Assembly (NCBI GenBank): GCA_021777555.1
Contig: JAJYDK010000021.1
Location: 1 to 64,000, forward strand
Source: Pseudomonadota bacterium
GTDB lineage: Bacteria > Pseudomonadota > Gammaproteobacteria > Steroidobacterales > Steroidobacteraceae
Direction: 5' to 3'
DNA: 64,000 nt
Shown in pieces: positions 47,749 to 55,630 of this stretch. Positions within the stretch are counted from its first letter, which is position 1. The number at the start of each line of letters is the position of its first letter. Position numbers and translations under genes: made by a program. A model generated the notes under the pieces. The model saw only the letters and a program-made list of their open reading frames with translations, was not told the origin of the DNA and ran no database searches.

Positions 47749-48189
47749 ATGGAGAAGACCCGGGGCTATGCCCATAGACTCGACCTTCGCACCGACGTGC
47801 AGGCTGTCTGGCGCGCGCTGACCGATCCGTCCCTGCTCGCCCTGTGGTGCTCGCCCGATGCACGCATCACCGCGCGCCCCGGGGGGTTGTTCCGAGCCTG
47901 CGTCGATCGGGTGACGGAGTTCGAGGCCTGCATCGATGTGTTTGAGCCGGATCGGCGGCTGCGGCTCATCTATCTGCCCGCGGCCTCGCTTCCGCCGGCG
48001 GACAGCGCCCTGGTCGATGACTTCGTCCTTGAACCGGCGCGCGCAGGCACCATCCTGCGGCTATTGGGCTCGGGCGTTCCGGGCTCGTCCGAATGGGATG
48101 TTCACTACATGCGTCTCAGAACCGGTTGGCAGGCGGCGCTGACGCGCCTCAAGGCCCTGCTGCACGACACTCATCGGGAGCACCCGTGA
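47749..48189 (+). CDS. SRPBCC/START-like (AHSA1-type) domain protein
   Basis: A 146-residue protein with the AHSA1-like pattern: HRLDLRTDVQAVWRALTDPSLLALWCSPDARI at the N-terminus, a central beta sheet, and a long C-terminal helix (TGWQAALTRLKALLHD). Such proteins bind hydrophobic ligands; their functions vary. It is the first gene of a compact set: its stop overlaps the next start (GTGA), and pyrD follows. Confidence 0.82.
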   Translation: MEKTRGYAHRLDLRTDVQAVWRALTDPSLLALWCSPDARITARPGGLFRACVDRVTEFEACIDVFEPDRRLRLIYLPAASLPPADSALVDDFVLEPARAGTILRLLGSGVPGSSEWDVHYMRLRTGWQAALTRLKALLHDTHREHP

Positions 48190-48587
48190 CCGCCTTCATA
48201 CTGCGCGCCGTGATCAGCGCGCTCGGCCTCTGGCTCGCCACGCGATGGGTGCCCGGCATCCGCATCGAGGACGCCGGCACCCTGGTGCTGGCCGGACTCC
48301 TGCTGGGAGTCGTCAACGCCGTGGTGCGTCCGATCGTCATCCTGCTGACGCTGCCGCTCACCGTGCTGTCATTGGGGATCTTCCTGCTGGTGGTCAACGC
48401 GGGCATGCTGGCGCTGGTCGCCTGGATGCTGCCGGGATTTCACGTCGCGGGGTTCGCAGCGGCCTTCGAGACCGCGCTCGTCGTCTGGATCGTAGGGTGG
48501 CTCGCATCCTGGCTGATCGGCCCCAAGGGCCGGATCCAGATCCACATCCACCGTCCGGGTGACGGTGACGGACGCCCGATGCGCTGA
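48186..48587 (+). CDS. Phage holin family / YvlD-like small membrane protein
   Basis: A 133-residue protein with four membrane helices, starting at a GTG that overlaps the upstream stop. The segment GLLLGVVNAVVRPIVILLTLPLTVLSLGIFLLVVNAGMLALVAWMLPGFHV is typical of the PF04020 (YvlD/phage holin 4) family, which is widespread and not phage-derived in most chromosomes. A histidine-containing polar tail follows. The function is unknown. Confidence 0.88.
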   Translation: MTAFILRAVISALGLWLATRWVPGIRIEDAGTLVLAGLLLGVVNAVVRPIVILLTLPLTVLSLGIFLLVVNAGMLALVAWMLPGFHVAGFAAAFETALVVWIVGWLASWLIGPKGRIQIHIHRPGDGDGRPMR

Positions 48588-49531
48588 TGGCCCATAATCG
48601 CCCGATGAGCGACGCCCTCAAATTCAAGTTCTGCGGACTGCACTTCGACTCGCCCATCGTGCTGCTCTCCGGCTGTGTGGGCTTCGGCGAGGAATACACG
48701 CGCATCGAGGGCTTCTCCAACCAGGACGCGGGCGCCGTGGTACTGAAGGGCACCACCCTCGCCCCCCGGCTCGGCAATCCACCGCACCGCGTGTGCGAGA
48801 CGCCCGCGGGCATGCTGAACGCCATCGGCCTGCAGAATCCGGGCGCGGTGCACGTCATCGAGCGGATCCTCCCCACGCTCGAGTTCACCGAGACGCGCTT
48901 CATCGCCAATGTGTCGGGCTCCACGGTGGAGGAATACGCCGAGGTCACGCGCCTGTTCGATCAGTCGCCGATCGACGCCATCGAGATCAACATCTCCTGC
49001 CCCAACGTCAAGGAGGGCGGCGTGGCCTTCGGGAACTACCCCGACATGTCGGCCCAGGTGGTCGAGGCCTGCCGCCGGGTGACGGGCAAGCCCCTCATCA
49101 CCAAGCTCTCGCCGAACCAGACGGATATCCGCGAGAACGCCCGCCGCTGCATCGAGGCGGGGACCGACGCGCTCTCGGTCATCAACACCGTGATGGGCAT
49201 GGCCATCGACGCCTGCACACGCCGGCCGGTGATCGGCAACATCCAGGGTGGACTCTCGGGGCCCGCCATCAAGCCGATCGCGCTGCTCAAGGTGCACCAG
49301 GTGTACGACGTGGCGCGCAGACACGGCATCCCGATCATCGGCCAGGGTGGCATCGTCAGCGCCACGGACGCCATCGAATTCCTGATTGCCGGCGCCACGG
49401 CGGTCGGGGTGGGCACCGCGCTCTTCTACGATCCGATGGTCTGCAAGCGCATCAATGCCGGGATCGCGGACTATCTGCGTGAGCACGGCCTCAACAGCGT
49501 GTCCGAGCTGACCGGGACGCTGCGAGTCTGA
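48587..49531 (+). CDS. pyrD: Dihydroorotate dehydrogenase, class 1B-like
   Basis: A 314-residue flavin TIM-barrel enzyme. It has VLLSGCVGFGEEYTRI, VLKGTTLAPRLGNPPHRVCETPAGMLNAIGLQNPG, INISCPNVKEGGVAFG with the class 1B catalytic cysteine, KLSPNQTDI, NTVMGMAIDA and IGQGGIVSATDAIEFLIAGATAVGVGTALFYDP. The ATG at 48587 overlaps the previous stop (TGATG); an alternative is 48605. Class 1B enzymes usually pair with the iron-sulfur subunit PyrK, which is not adjacent. It catalyses a step of pyrimidine synthesis. Confidence 0.92.
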   Translation: MAHNRPMSDALKFKFCGLHFDSPIVLLSGCVGFGEEYTRIEGFSNQDAGAVVLKGTTLAPRLGNPPHRVCETPAGMLNAIGLQNPGAVHVIERILPTLEFTETRFIANVSGSTVEEYAEVTRLFDQSPIDAIEINISCPNVKEGGVAFGNYPDMSAQVVEACRRVTGKPLITKLSPNQTDIRENARRCIEAGTDALSVINTVMGMAIDACTRRPVIGNIQGGLSGPAIKPIALLKVHQVYDVARRHGIPIIGQGGIVSATDAIEFLIAGATAVGVGTALFYDPMVCKRINAGIADYLREHGLNSVSELTGTLRV

Positions 49532-49585
49532 TCCCGCGCCGGCAGGTCGATTTTTTGACGCGCATTACCAGCTCGGCACGGTGGA

Positions 49586-51316
49586 TCATTCCTTGGGCGA
49601 GCCTGGCGAGTTTACCGTGGGTCGGGCTGCGGCACGGGCGAAATGGATGGGCTTGGCTGCGCTGCCGCTTTTGATCGACTCCTCGCCAGAGGAGAGCACC
49701 TGCGCGCGTGCCTCCAGGAGCAACAGCGCCAAGCCGTGCTGCGGCACAGCCACCTGGATCCGTCCGTCATGCAACCTGACGCGCTCGGGCCGCGCGAGCT
49801 GCCCTGCCGCTCTGAGCCGCTCGATCTGCGCCGGCGTCGGCCATCGCGGTCGTCCCATCGCATCGAAGGCCTGCAGGACGTTGCTGTGCCGATCGTCGAC
49901 CCGCCAGAGCATCCCGGCCGAAGACCGCGGAATGCCCTGCACGCTGAGGGCGAAGGTCCGCATTGGGCGCTTTGCAGGCGGCGGCGTATACCTGGACCCG
50001 GTGCCATCCGGCGGCGCGTAGTTCCACAGCGCTATGGCGAGCCCGCCATCGAGCGTCCGCGTGATGAGCGCCGAGCGCGCGGTGGGATCGAGCCTGGTAT
50101 GGCCCAGCTTGTGCAGCAGCGCAAAGGCGTTGAACGCCGCCTTGGGGATGTCGTCCTCGGCGATCAGACCGAAACCGCCGTAAAACGGCTTGCGGATGAC
50201 ACCGCCCTCCTCGAAGACATCGGAAAACGTCCAGTAGCTCATCGCCTGCACCAGGCCATCGCACTGGGCGATGGTCGTCGCCAGCCATGGGCCCATGTAG
50301 GGTGTGTCGGTCACGTCCGGCTCGTTGGCGTAGCTCGCGTTGTACTCGGAGAAGATGAGCGGAAGGTGCGGATACGGGGAGCGCGCGATCTGCTCGTGCA
50401 CTTTGCGCACCGCGCGGCACACCATGGTTCGTCGCCCGATCCGCTGGCGCGTGCCGAAGACGTTCTGCGCCGTGTCGTTGGCATACACATGGGTGCTCAC
50501 GAAATCGATGGGCGCCCTCACCTTGGCCACATGGGCGAGGAACGCGCTCACCCAGGCGGCCTGGGCCGTCGCCGGACCGCCGACCCGCAGACGGGCATTG
50601 ACGCTCTTCAGCGCCCGCGCCGTGTGGTCATAGAGCGTGAAGTAGGTCTGCTGCTTGGGAACGCCGCCCCAGAAGTCGAGATTCGGCTCGTTCCACACTT
50701 CGAAGTACCACTTCGAGACCTCGTTGATGCCGTAACGGGCGATCAGATGCCTGGCCAGCGCACGGATCATGCGGTCCCAGGCGGCATAGCTGCGTGGCGG
50801 AGACACGATCGGGTGATACCAGAATGACTGCCGCATGTGCGGATCGGCGGCGAGCGCCTTCGGCATGAAATCGAGCTCTGCGAACGGGCGCACCCCGTGG
50901 GCGCGCAGCGCGTCATAGATCTGGTCGATGTAGGAGAAATTGTAGGGTGAGCCCCGCCCGGAGGAGCTGTTGTAAAAGAGCCGGGTGTGCTGCTCGACCA
51001 GGCCGACATCGTCATCCAGCACACCGTGGGAGCGCACGTAGCGAATGCCTGTGGCGGAGCGCATCATCGCAAGATCCGTCTGGTAGTTGGCCCGCAGCGC
51101 CAGCACCGCCCGGCCGGAGCCGAATATCCTCTCCCAGAAGTGGGGGAAAGGCCGCCCCGGCGCGCGTGCATCGATCCGCAGTTGCTCCACCGCCGGCACT
51201 CTGGCCGCACGGGGCGTCTCCCGGGCACGCGCCAGACCGTGGCAGACGAGGAGCGGCAGCAGGATCGCGCAGCTCGAACGGCTCATGCGCAGGGCACGGG
51301 TCAGCCGGCCGCTCAT
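49586..51316 (-). CDS. GH39-like glycoside hydrolase (copy 1)
   Basis: A 576-residue exported enzyme with a signal peptide and a TIM-barrel of clan GH-A. The probable acid/base is Glu210 in YFEVWNEPNLDFWGG and the probable nucleophile Glu324 in IFSEYNASYAN, the pattern of family GH39 beta-xylosidase and related enzymes. Other landmarks are IDARAPGRPFPHFWERIFGSGRA and YWTFSDVFEEGG. A beta-sandwich accessory region follows the barrel. It is paralogous to the enzyme at 53451-55037. Its ATG overlaps the upstream stop (ATGA), and AAGGAGG supports the start. It is the last gene of the locus. The substrate is unknown. Confidence 0.88.
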   Translation of the reverse strand: MSGRLTRALRMSRSSCAILLPLLVCHGLARARETPRAARVPAVEQLRIDARAPGRPFPHFWERIFGSGRAVLALRANYQTDLAMMRSATGIRYVRSHGVLDDDVGLVEQHTRLFYNSSSGRGSPYNFSYIDQIYDALRAHGVRPFAELDFMPKALAADPHMRQSFWYHPIVSPPRSYAAWDRMIRALARHLIARYGINEVSKWYFEVWNEPNLDFWGGVPKQQTYFTLYDHTARALKSVNARLRVGGPATAQAAWVSAFLAHVAKVRAPIDFVSTHVYANDTAQNVFGTRQRIGRRTMVCRAVRKVHEQIARSPYPHLPLIFSEYNASYANEPDVTDTPYMGPWLATTIAQCDGLVQAMSYWTFSDVFEEGGVIRKPFYGGFGLIAEDDIPKAAFNAFALLHKLGHTRLDPTARSALITRTLDGGLAIALWNYAPPDGTGSRYTPPPAKRPMRTFALSVQGIPRSSAGMLWRVDDRHSNVLQAFDAMGRPRWPTPAQIERLRAAGQLARPERVRLHDGRIQVAVPQHGLALLLLEARAQVLSSGEESIKSGSAAKPIHFARAAARPTVNSPGSPKE

Positions 51317-53370
51317 GGCGCCTCCTTCCCGAGCGCCGGTGCGGCAGGTGCAGCCGGCGACCGTGGGCGGCAATAGAGGTCGCACGCGGTCGCGGCCACG
51401 TAGCCCGCCGCGGTTGCGAACGCGCCGCCGCCCGGGATGCTGGCATCGGTTACGGGATTCACTTGTTCGGAGATGATCCCCCCGTCCCAGGGGCTCGCGA
51501 GCAGGATCTTGAGCGCCTGCGCCCGACCCGTCCGCAACCGCAAATGATCGGCGATCGACCAGCTGCTCGTGTACGGCAGCCGGTAGCTGCCCGGAAGTCC
51601 GTACGGCTTGCCAATGTTGGAGTATTTGAAGAATGTCGAGTGCAGCCACCGGTAGGTTCGGCGGAACACCGGGTTGTCCTGGCTGATGAATCCCAACGCC
51701 GGCAGCTTCAGGATCGATCCCGGCGGCACGTCATCGAACTTGTGGCGCTTGCCATTCCAGCCGAACGCGAAAATCGGTCCGCTCGCCCCCGGCGCCCCGC
51801 TCGCCACGAGGTGGCGCATGATCGACTGGTGCAGGTGCCGTGCGCGGGCATCGAGAGCCTCTGCGGCCGCTCCTTCTCCGATCGCACGATACATGGCGGC
51901 GGCACCCCGCAGCGCGTGCCACACGAGGGCGTTATCGTAAGTCTCGTAGGGCCAGCGGCGATTCTCATCCTGCGAATCCTGCTCGGTCCAGTACAAACCC
52001 GCCAGCCCTCGATGCGCGGCCAGCTTCGTGAGCAGTCTCGCCAGCGCCGCACGGTGATGGCGCACAAAGGCCGTATCGCCGGTCTTGCGCCAGTACTCGG
52101 CCAGGGCGACGATCGGCGCCGCGTTCTCGTCGAGCTCGTAGCCGGGCTCGAGAGTGACCCCGTTGATGAAGCGACTGTGTGTACCGGCATCGCGTAGCTG
52201 CAAACCAAGCGCCACATCGAGCGCGCGGCGGGCGCGCCCGAGATCGCTCGCGAGCAGCGCCGGGAAACTCCAGAGCATCGCGTCCCGGTCCCAGTAAGCT
52301 GCCGCGACGTAGTAGCGTGGCGATCGCGAGGTGACGCCGACGAACTGTTCCGTATCGAGGGTTCGCCCCCAGGCAAAGAACGAGGAAAAGAGCAGATTGC
52401 GGTTGATGAATTCATCGAGGATGGGACGGCCGGTGCTGCGCAGCCGGCTTGCCAGCCAGGCACGCTCGCTATCGAGCACGGCCGCATCGCCCCGGTGTGC
52501 CAGCTCCGCACCGAGCACCCTCGCGCTGTATTGTGCGCTCGTCCTGTCCAGGCCCACGGACAGTATGAAATTCGCCGCCACCCTCTGGCCGGGCGCGAGA
52601 CTGCGCCGGCACTCGACCGTGTACTTATCGCCCGCCTCGCGAGTGTGCGCGCAGTCAGGGTGCTTCAGAGCCCAGGCGAATACCGTGTCATTTTCGAGGA
52701 AGCTGAACAAGTGGGTGCGCTTGATGAACGCGGGGGCGCTCGACTGCAGGCGCTGCCCGATGATCATGGTGGGCGCGTAAACCACGCGCGCCAGTCCGCC
52801 CCAGCGGGCGGTGAGTCCGAATCTCACGGATTGCGCCTCCTTGCCCTGGTTGACGAGCGCGACCCGTATCCATGCCGCCCGCGCGTGGGGCGGCGTGACG
52901 TACGTGATCCTGATATGTACGGACCCGGAACGGGCGGTGGCGACGGGGATCCAGTAATCGATCAACCGCCACGCGCTGACATGCAGCCCCGGAGGCTCCG
53001 CGCCGACCGCAACCCATGGGGCGAGAGCCGGCGTCAGCCCACTCTCGGGGCCCGAGTTCACTTCCGGCGAGCCCTGGACCTGGAGCAAGCCGCGCTCGCG
53101 CATCGAAAGCACGTTGAAGCTCACCACCGCCCCGTCACTGGCGCGGATCTCCGGCAGGGCAATCCAATCGTTGCCGGTCGCGATGACCGCCTCCGGGCCC
53201 AATTTAAGTGGCGTTGCAGCCGATGTTGCCGTTTCCAGCGACTGGCCGGCGCCTGAACTCCTTGCCGGGACCAGCGCCAACGACGCAAAAACGCCCATGA
53301 CCGCAATCGCCCGCAAGCCCGCCGCCGCTGCACGCCCGGACGTACCCCCCACTCCCCATTCACTTGCCAT
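51313..53370 (-). CDS. Six-hairpin glycosidase superfamily protein
   Basis: A 685-residue exported protein with a signal peptide (RAIAVMGVFASLALVPARSSGAG), an N-terminal beta-sandwich and a C-terminal (alpha/alpha)6 domain. Landmarks are YYVAAAYWDRDAMLWSFPALLASD, GVTLEPGYELDENAAPIVALAEYW, RRWPYETYDNALVWHALRG, and SPWDGGIISEQVNPVTDASIPGGGAFATAAGYVA. The fold is shared by families such as GH15, GH63 and GH125, and I cannot place it firmly. Acidic residues in WDRD, ELDEN and SEQVN are candidate catalytic groups. It is encoded between the two GH39-like paralogues. Confidence 0.75.
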   Translation of the reverse strand: MASEWGVGGTSGRAAAAGLRAIAVMGVFASLALVPARSSGAGQSLETATSAATPLKLGPEAVIATGNDWIALPEIRASDGAVVSFNVLSMRERGLLQVQGSPEVNSGPESGLTPALAPWVAVGAEPPGLHVSAWRLIDYWIPVATARSGSVHIRITYVTPPHARAAWIRVALVNQGKEAQSVRFGLTARWGGLARVVYAPTMIIGQRLQSSAPAFIKRTHLFSFLENDTVFAWALKHPDCAHTREAGDKYTVECRRSLAPGQRVAANFILSVGLDRTSAQYSARVLGAELAHRGDAAVLDSERAWLASRLRSTGRPILDEFINRNLLFSSFFAWGRTLDTEQFVGVTSRSPRYYVAAAYWDRDAMLWSFPALLASDLGRARRALDVALGLQLRDAGTHSRFINGVTLEPGYELDENAAPIVALAEYWRKTGDTAFVRHHRAALARLLTKLAAHRGLAGLYWTEQDSQDENRRWPYETYDNALVWHALRGAAAMYRAIGEGAAAEALDARARHLHQSIMRHLVASGAPGASGPIFAFGWNGKRHKFDDVPPGSILKLPALGFISQDNPVFRRTYRWLHSTFFKYSNIGKPYGLPGSYRLPYTSSWSIADHLRLRTGRAQALKILLASPWDGGIISEQVNPVTDASIPGGGAFATAAGYVAATACDLYCRPRSPAAPAAPALGKEAP

Positions 53371-53450
53371 CACGGTTGCCTCACCCTCCTCAGCTCGTCC
53401 AGTCGAACACATGCACGTCCCCCTGCCTTGGTCCGCAATCACCGCGCGCT

Positions 53451-55037
53451 TCAGTGCTGCCCTGACGCCGCCTTCCCGTACGAGGCATCCGCGCCGACCC
53501 TGATCAGGAGCAGCGCGTCGGGCTCCAAGGTCAAGGACAGTTCGCCGCCGCGCAAATGCGCGATCCGCGCCGGCGGCAGCCGGGTCGCGGCGTTCATTTG
53601 CGCAACCTGCGCGGGCGTCGGATAGCGTGGACTGCCCATCGCGCGGTAGACGGGCAGCACGTTGCCATGGTGGTCGTCGACACGCTCGATCGCGACCGGC
53701 GCTTCCGCGGGCACCCCGCGGATCTCGAGCCGAAGCGTCCTGGTCGTTCCCTTCGCCCCGGGATCCACGAGATTCCACAGCGCGATCGCCAGTCCGCCAG
53801 TGCGCGTGCGGGTGACGATGGCGTCGTGCGAGGGATTCGCGAGGCGTTCGCCGCCCAACTGGTGCAGTAGCGCGAAGTCGTAATAGCTCGGTTTGTTGAT
53901 GCCACCGTAGGCGCGCAAGCCGAAGCCGCCCGTAAAGGGGCCGGGGTTCGGTCCATCTTCCTCGAAAACATCGGAAAACGTCCAGAATGACATCATCTGT
54001 ACGCTGCCGTCGCATTCGCGAATCGTGTCGGCGACTGCCGGTCCCACGTAGGTCGTGTCACGCGCGTTATCCGCACCCATCACGCTCCACTCGGTGAGAA
54101 AAAGCGGCAGACCCGGCAGCGCAGAGTGATCGATCTCGCGGCGCACTCGTTTGACGGCGAGGCACACGCGATCGTCGTAGGGCACCGCGAAATGCTTGCC
54201 GAACAGCGCCACGCTGGAATCGTCCGCGTAGGCGTGCGTCGAGATGAAATCGATCGGCACGCGATGCGCGGCCACGTGACGCAGAAATGCCCGTATCCAA
54301 GCCGTGTGGGAGGTCGCTGGCCCACCGACTCTCAGACGCGGACTGACGGCCTTGAGCGCCCGCGCGGTGGCATCGTAAAGGTCGAAATACGTGTGCTGCC
54401 GCCACGTGCCGCCGCGAAAAGTCTCGTTCGGCTCGTTCCAGACTTCGAAATACCATTGGGAGACTTCATGGATGCCGTAGCGCGCGACCAGATGGTGCGC
54501 AAAGGTGCGAATGACGGCCGCCCACTTCGCATACGTCTGCGGTGGCGAGACGTTCGGCCGGTACCAGAAATCGTACCGGTCGTCGGGGTTCGCCGCGATC
54601 GCCGGAGGCATGAAACTCAGCTCGACGAAAGGTCGTACCCCGCGCCTGAGCAGGCCGTCATAGATCGTATCCACGTTCGAGAAGTTGTACACGGGTTTCC
54701 CCTGATAGTCCCTCGTGTACGCACCGACGCCATGGTCAAGAATCCCGTGAAACCGGACGTAGCGGAAATCCGTGATCCGCTTGACGGCGCGCAGGTCGCG
54801 CAGATAGTCCGCGCGCATGGCGAGAGCCGCGTGGCCGGACCCGAACATCTCCTCCCAGAAGTGTGGAAACGGCCTGCCGGAGGCACGTGCGTCGATGCGC
54901 ACGACTTCCGTGGCAAAAGCACGCGACAGGATGGACAGCAACGCAAAGAGCGCCACGACGGCGAACGTTTCAGGCCATCGTCGGTGGCCGAGATACCGCT
55001 GGATCGGCTGCATCAAGAGATCGAGCCTTAATTCCAT
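53451..55037 (-). CDS. GH39-like glycoside hydrolase (copy 2)
   Basis: A 528-residue exported enzyme with an N-terminal signal or anchor segment (TFAVVALFALLSILSRAFA). It is closely similar to the copy at 49586-51316 along its length, sharing IDARASGRPFPHFWEEMFGSG, YFEVWNEPNETFRGG with probable acid/base Glu202, FLTEWSVMG with probable nucleophile Glu316, YWTFSDVFEE-like FWTFSDVFEEDG and RYPTPAQV near the C-terminus. Its first bases overlap the stop of the mini-halogenase gene by 10 bases, indicating an operon. A second ATG eight codons in is possible. The two copies probably act on related glycosidic bonds. Confidence 0.88.
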   Translation of the reverse strand: MELRLDLLMQPIQRYLGHRRWPETFAVVALFALLSILSRAFATEVVRIDARASGRPFPHFWEEMFGSGHAALAMRADYLRDLRAVKRITDFRYVRFHGILDHGVGAYTRDYQGKPVYNFSNVDTIYDGLLRRGVRPFVELSFMPPAIAANPDDRYDFWYRPNVSPPQTYAKWAAVIRTFAHHLVARYGIHEVSQWYFEVWNEPNETFRGGTWRQHTYFDLYDATARALKAVSPRLRVGGPATSHTAWIRAFLRHVAAHRVPIDFISTHAYADDSSVALFGKHFAVPYDDRVCLAVKRVRREIDHSALPGLPLFLTEWSVMGADNARDTTYVGPAVADTIRECDGSVQMMSFWTFSDVFEEDGPNPGPFTGGFGLRAYGGINKPSYYDFALLHQLGGERLANPSHDAIVTRTRTGGLAIALWNLVDPGAKGTTRTLRLEIRGVPAEAPVAIERVDDHHGNVLPVYRAMGSPRYPTPAQVAQMNAATRLPPARIAHLRGGELSLTLEPDALLLIRVGADASYGKAASGQH

Positions 55038-55486
55038 GGCACCGTCGCCAGCGGCGCCTGGCAGTGCCGGGCGATGAAGGCCTCGTGCGGGGGCACGACC
55101 GCAAGACAGCTGCGGACGACCTCTTGGACGTGATGGACGAACTTCTTGAGCTCGGCATCCGTCAGGCGGTCGACCGCGGGCGGGCCGCGGTGGGGTACGA
55201 GGCGCTGTCCAATCATCACCTGCGCCCGGCTGACGATGGCGAACAGCTCATCGCTCTTCGGCATGATGCGAGCGCTGTCGCGTAAGAGTGCGATGTACTC
55301 GCGCAGCGATTCCGGGATCTCAATGGTGCGGCCGTCCTGCAGCACCAGTGTGTCGACGAAGCCGGTTAGCGGGTGCAGGCGCACGTCCACGACCCGACCC
55401 TCGATGCGCCGCGTCGCCGTTGCCGCCATGCAGCCGGCCGTTCCGCCGCCGACGATCACCAGCCGGCGGATGCTGTTGTCATTCAT
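55028..55486 (-). CDS. Internally deleted tryptophan halogenase-like protein
   Basis: A 152-residue product assembled from three separate parts of the flavin-dependent tryptophan halogenase family, whose members are about 500 residues. Residues 1-23 carry the FAD-binding start (RRLVIVGGGTAGCMAAT). Residues about 25-53 match a middle segment (IEGRVVDVRLHPLTGFVDTLV). Residues about 54-150 match the C-terminal domain (IPESLREYIALLRDSARIM, VMIGQRLVPHRG, HEAFIARHC). Both joins are in frame. The active-site lysine region and the WxWxIP motif are absent, so halogenation is not expected. The frame is open and coupled to the next glycosidase gene. Confidence 0.8.
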   Translation of the reverse strand: MNDNSIRRLVIVGGGTAGCMAATATRRIEGRVVDVRLHPLTGFVDTLVLQDGRTIEIPESLREYIALLRDSARIMPKSDELFAIVSRAQVMIGQRLVPHRGPPAVDRLTDAELKKFVHHVQEVVRSCLAVVPPHEAFIARHCQAPLATVPWN

Positions 55487-55577
55487 CGTGGACGCCTACC
55501 CGGAATCGGTCGAATTACATGCCACCGCGCGCAACTGCCATTGCGGGGAAGAGACTGTCCCAGACTGGATCGGCGTC

Positions 55578-55604
55578 CTCCCGGCATCGAGCGATCGCCG
55601 GGAG
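55578..55604 (-). terminator. Hairpin downstream of TonB receptor gene
   Basis: CTCCCGGC at 55578-55585 pairs perfectly with GCCGGGAG at 55597-55604, and the inner ATCG/CGAT can extend the stem past one bulged base. It starts 27 bases after the receptor stop codon and precedes the mini-halogenase start by about 90 bases. With no U-tract it may attenuate or stabilise rather than end the transcript. Confidence 0.5.
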
Positions 55605-55630
55605 TGCGCCCCGGCGACCGGCATGCCAGA

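Noticed and set aside
48186-48587. Prophage holin
   Set aside because: Although the family name mentions phage holin, no other phage genes are present, and this family is a common chromosomal membrane protein.
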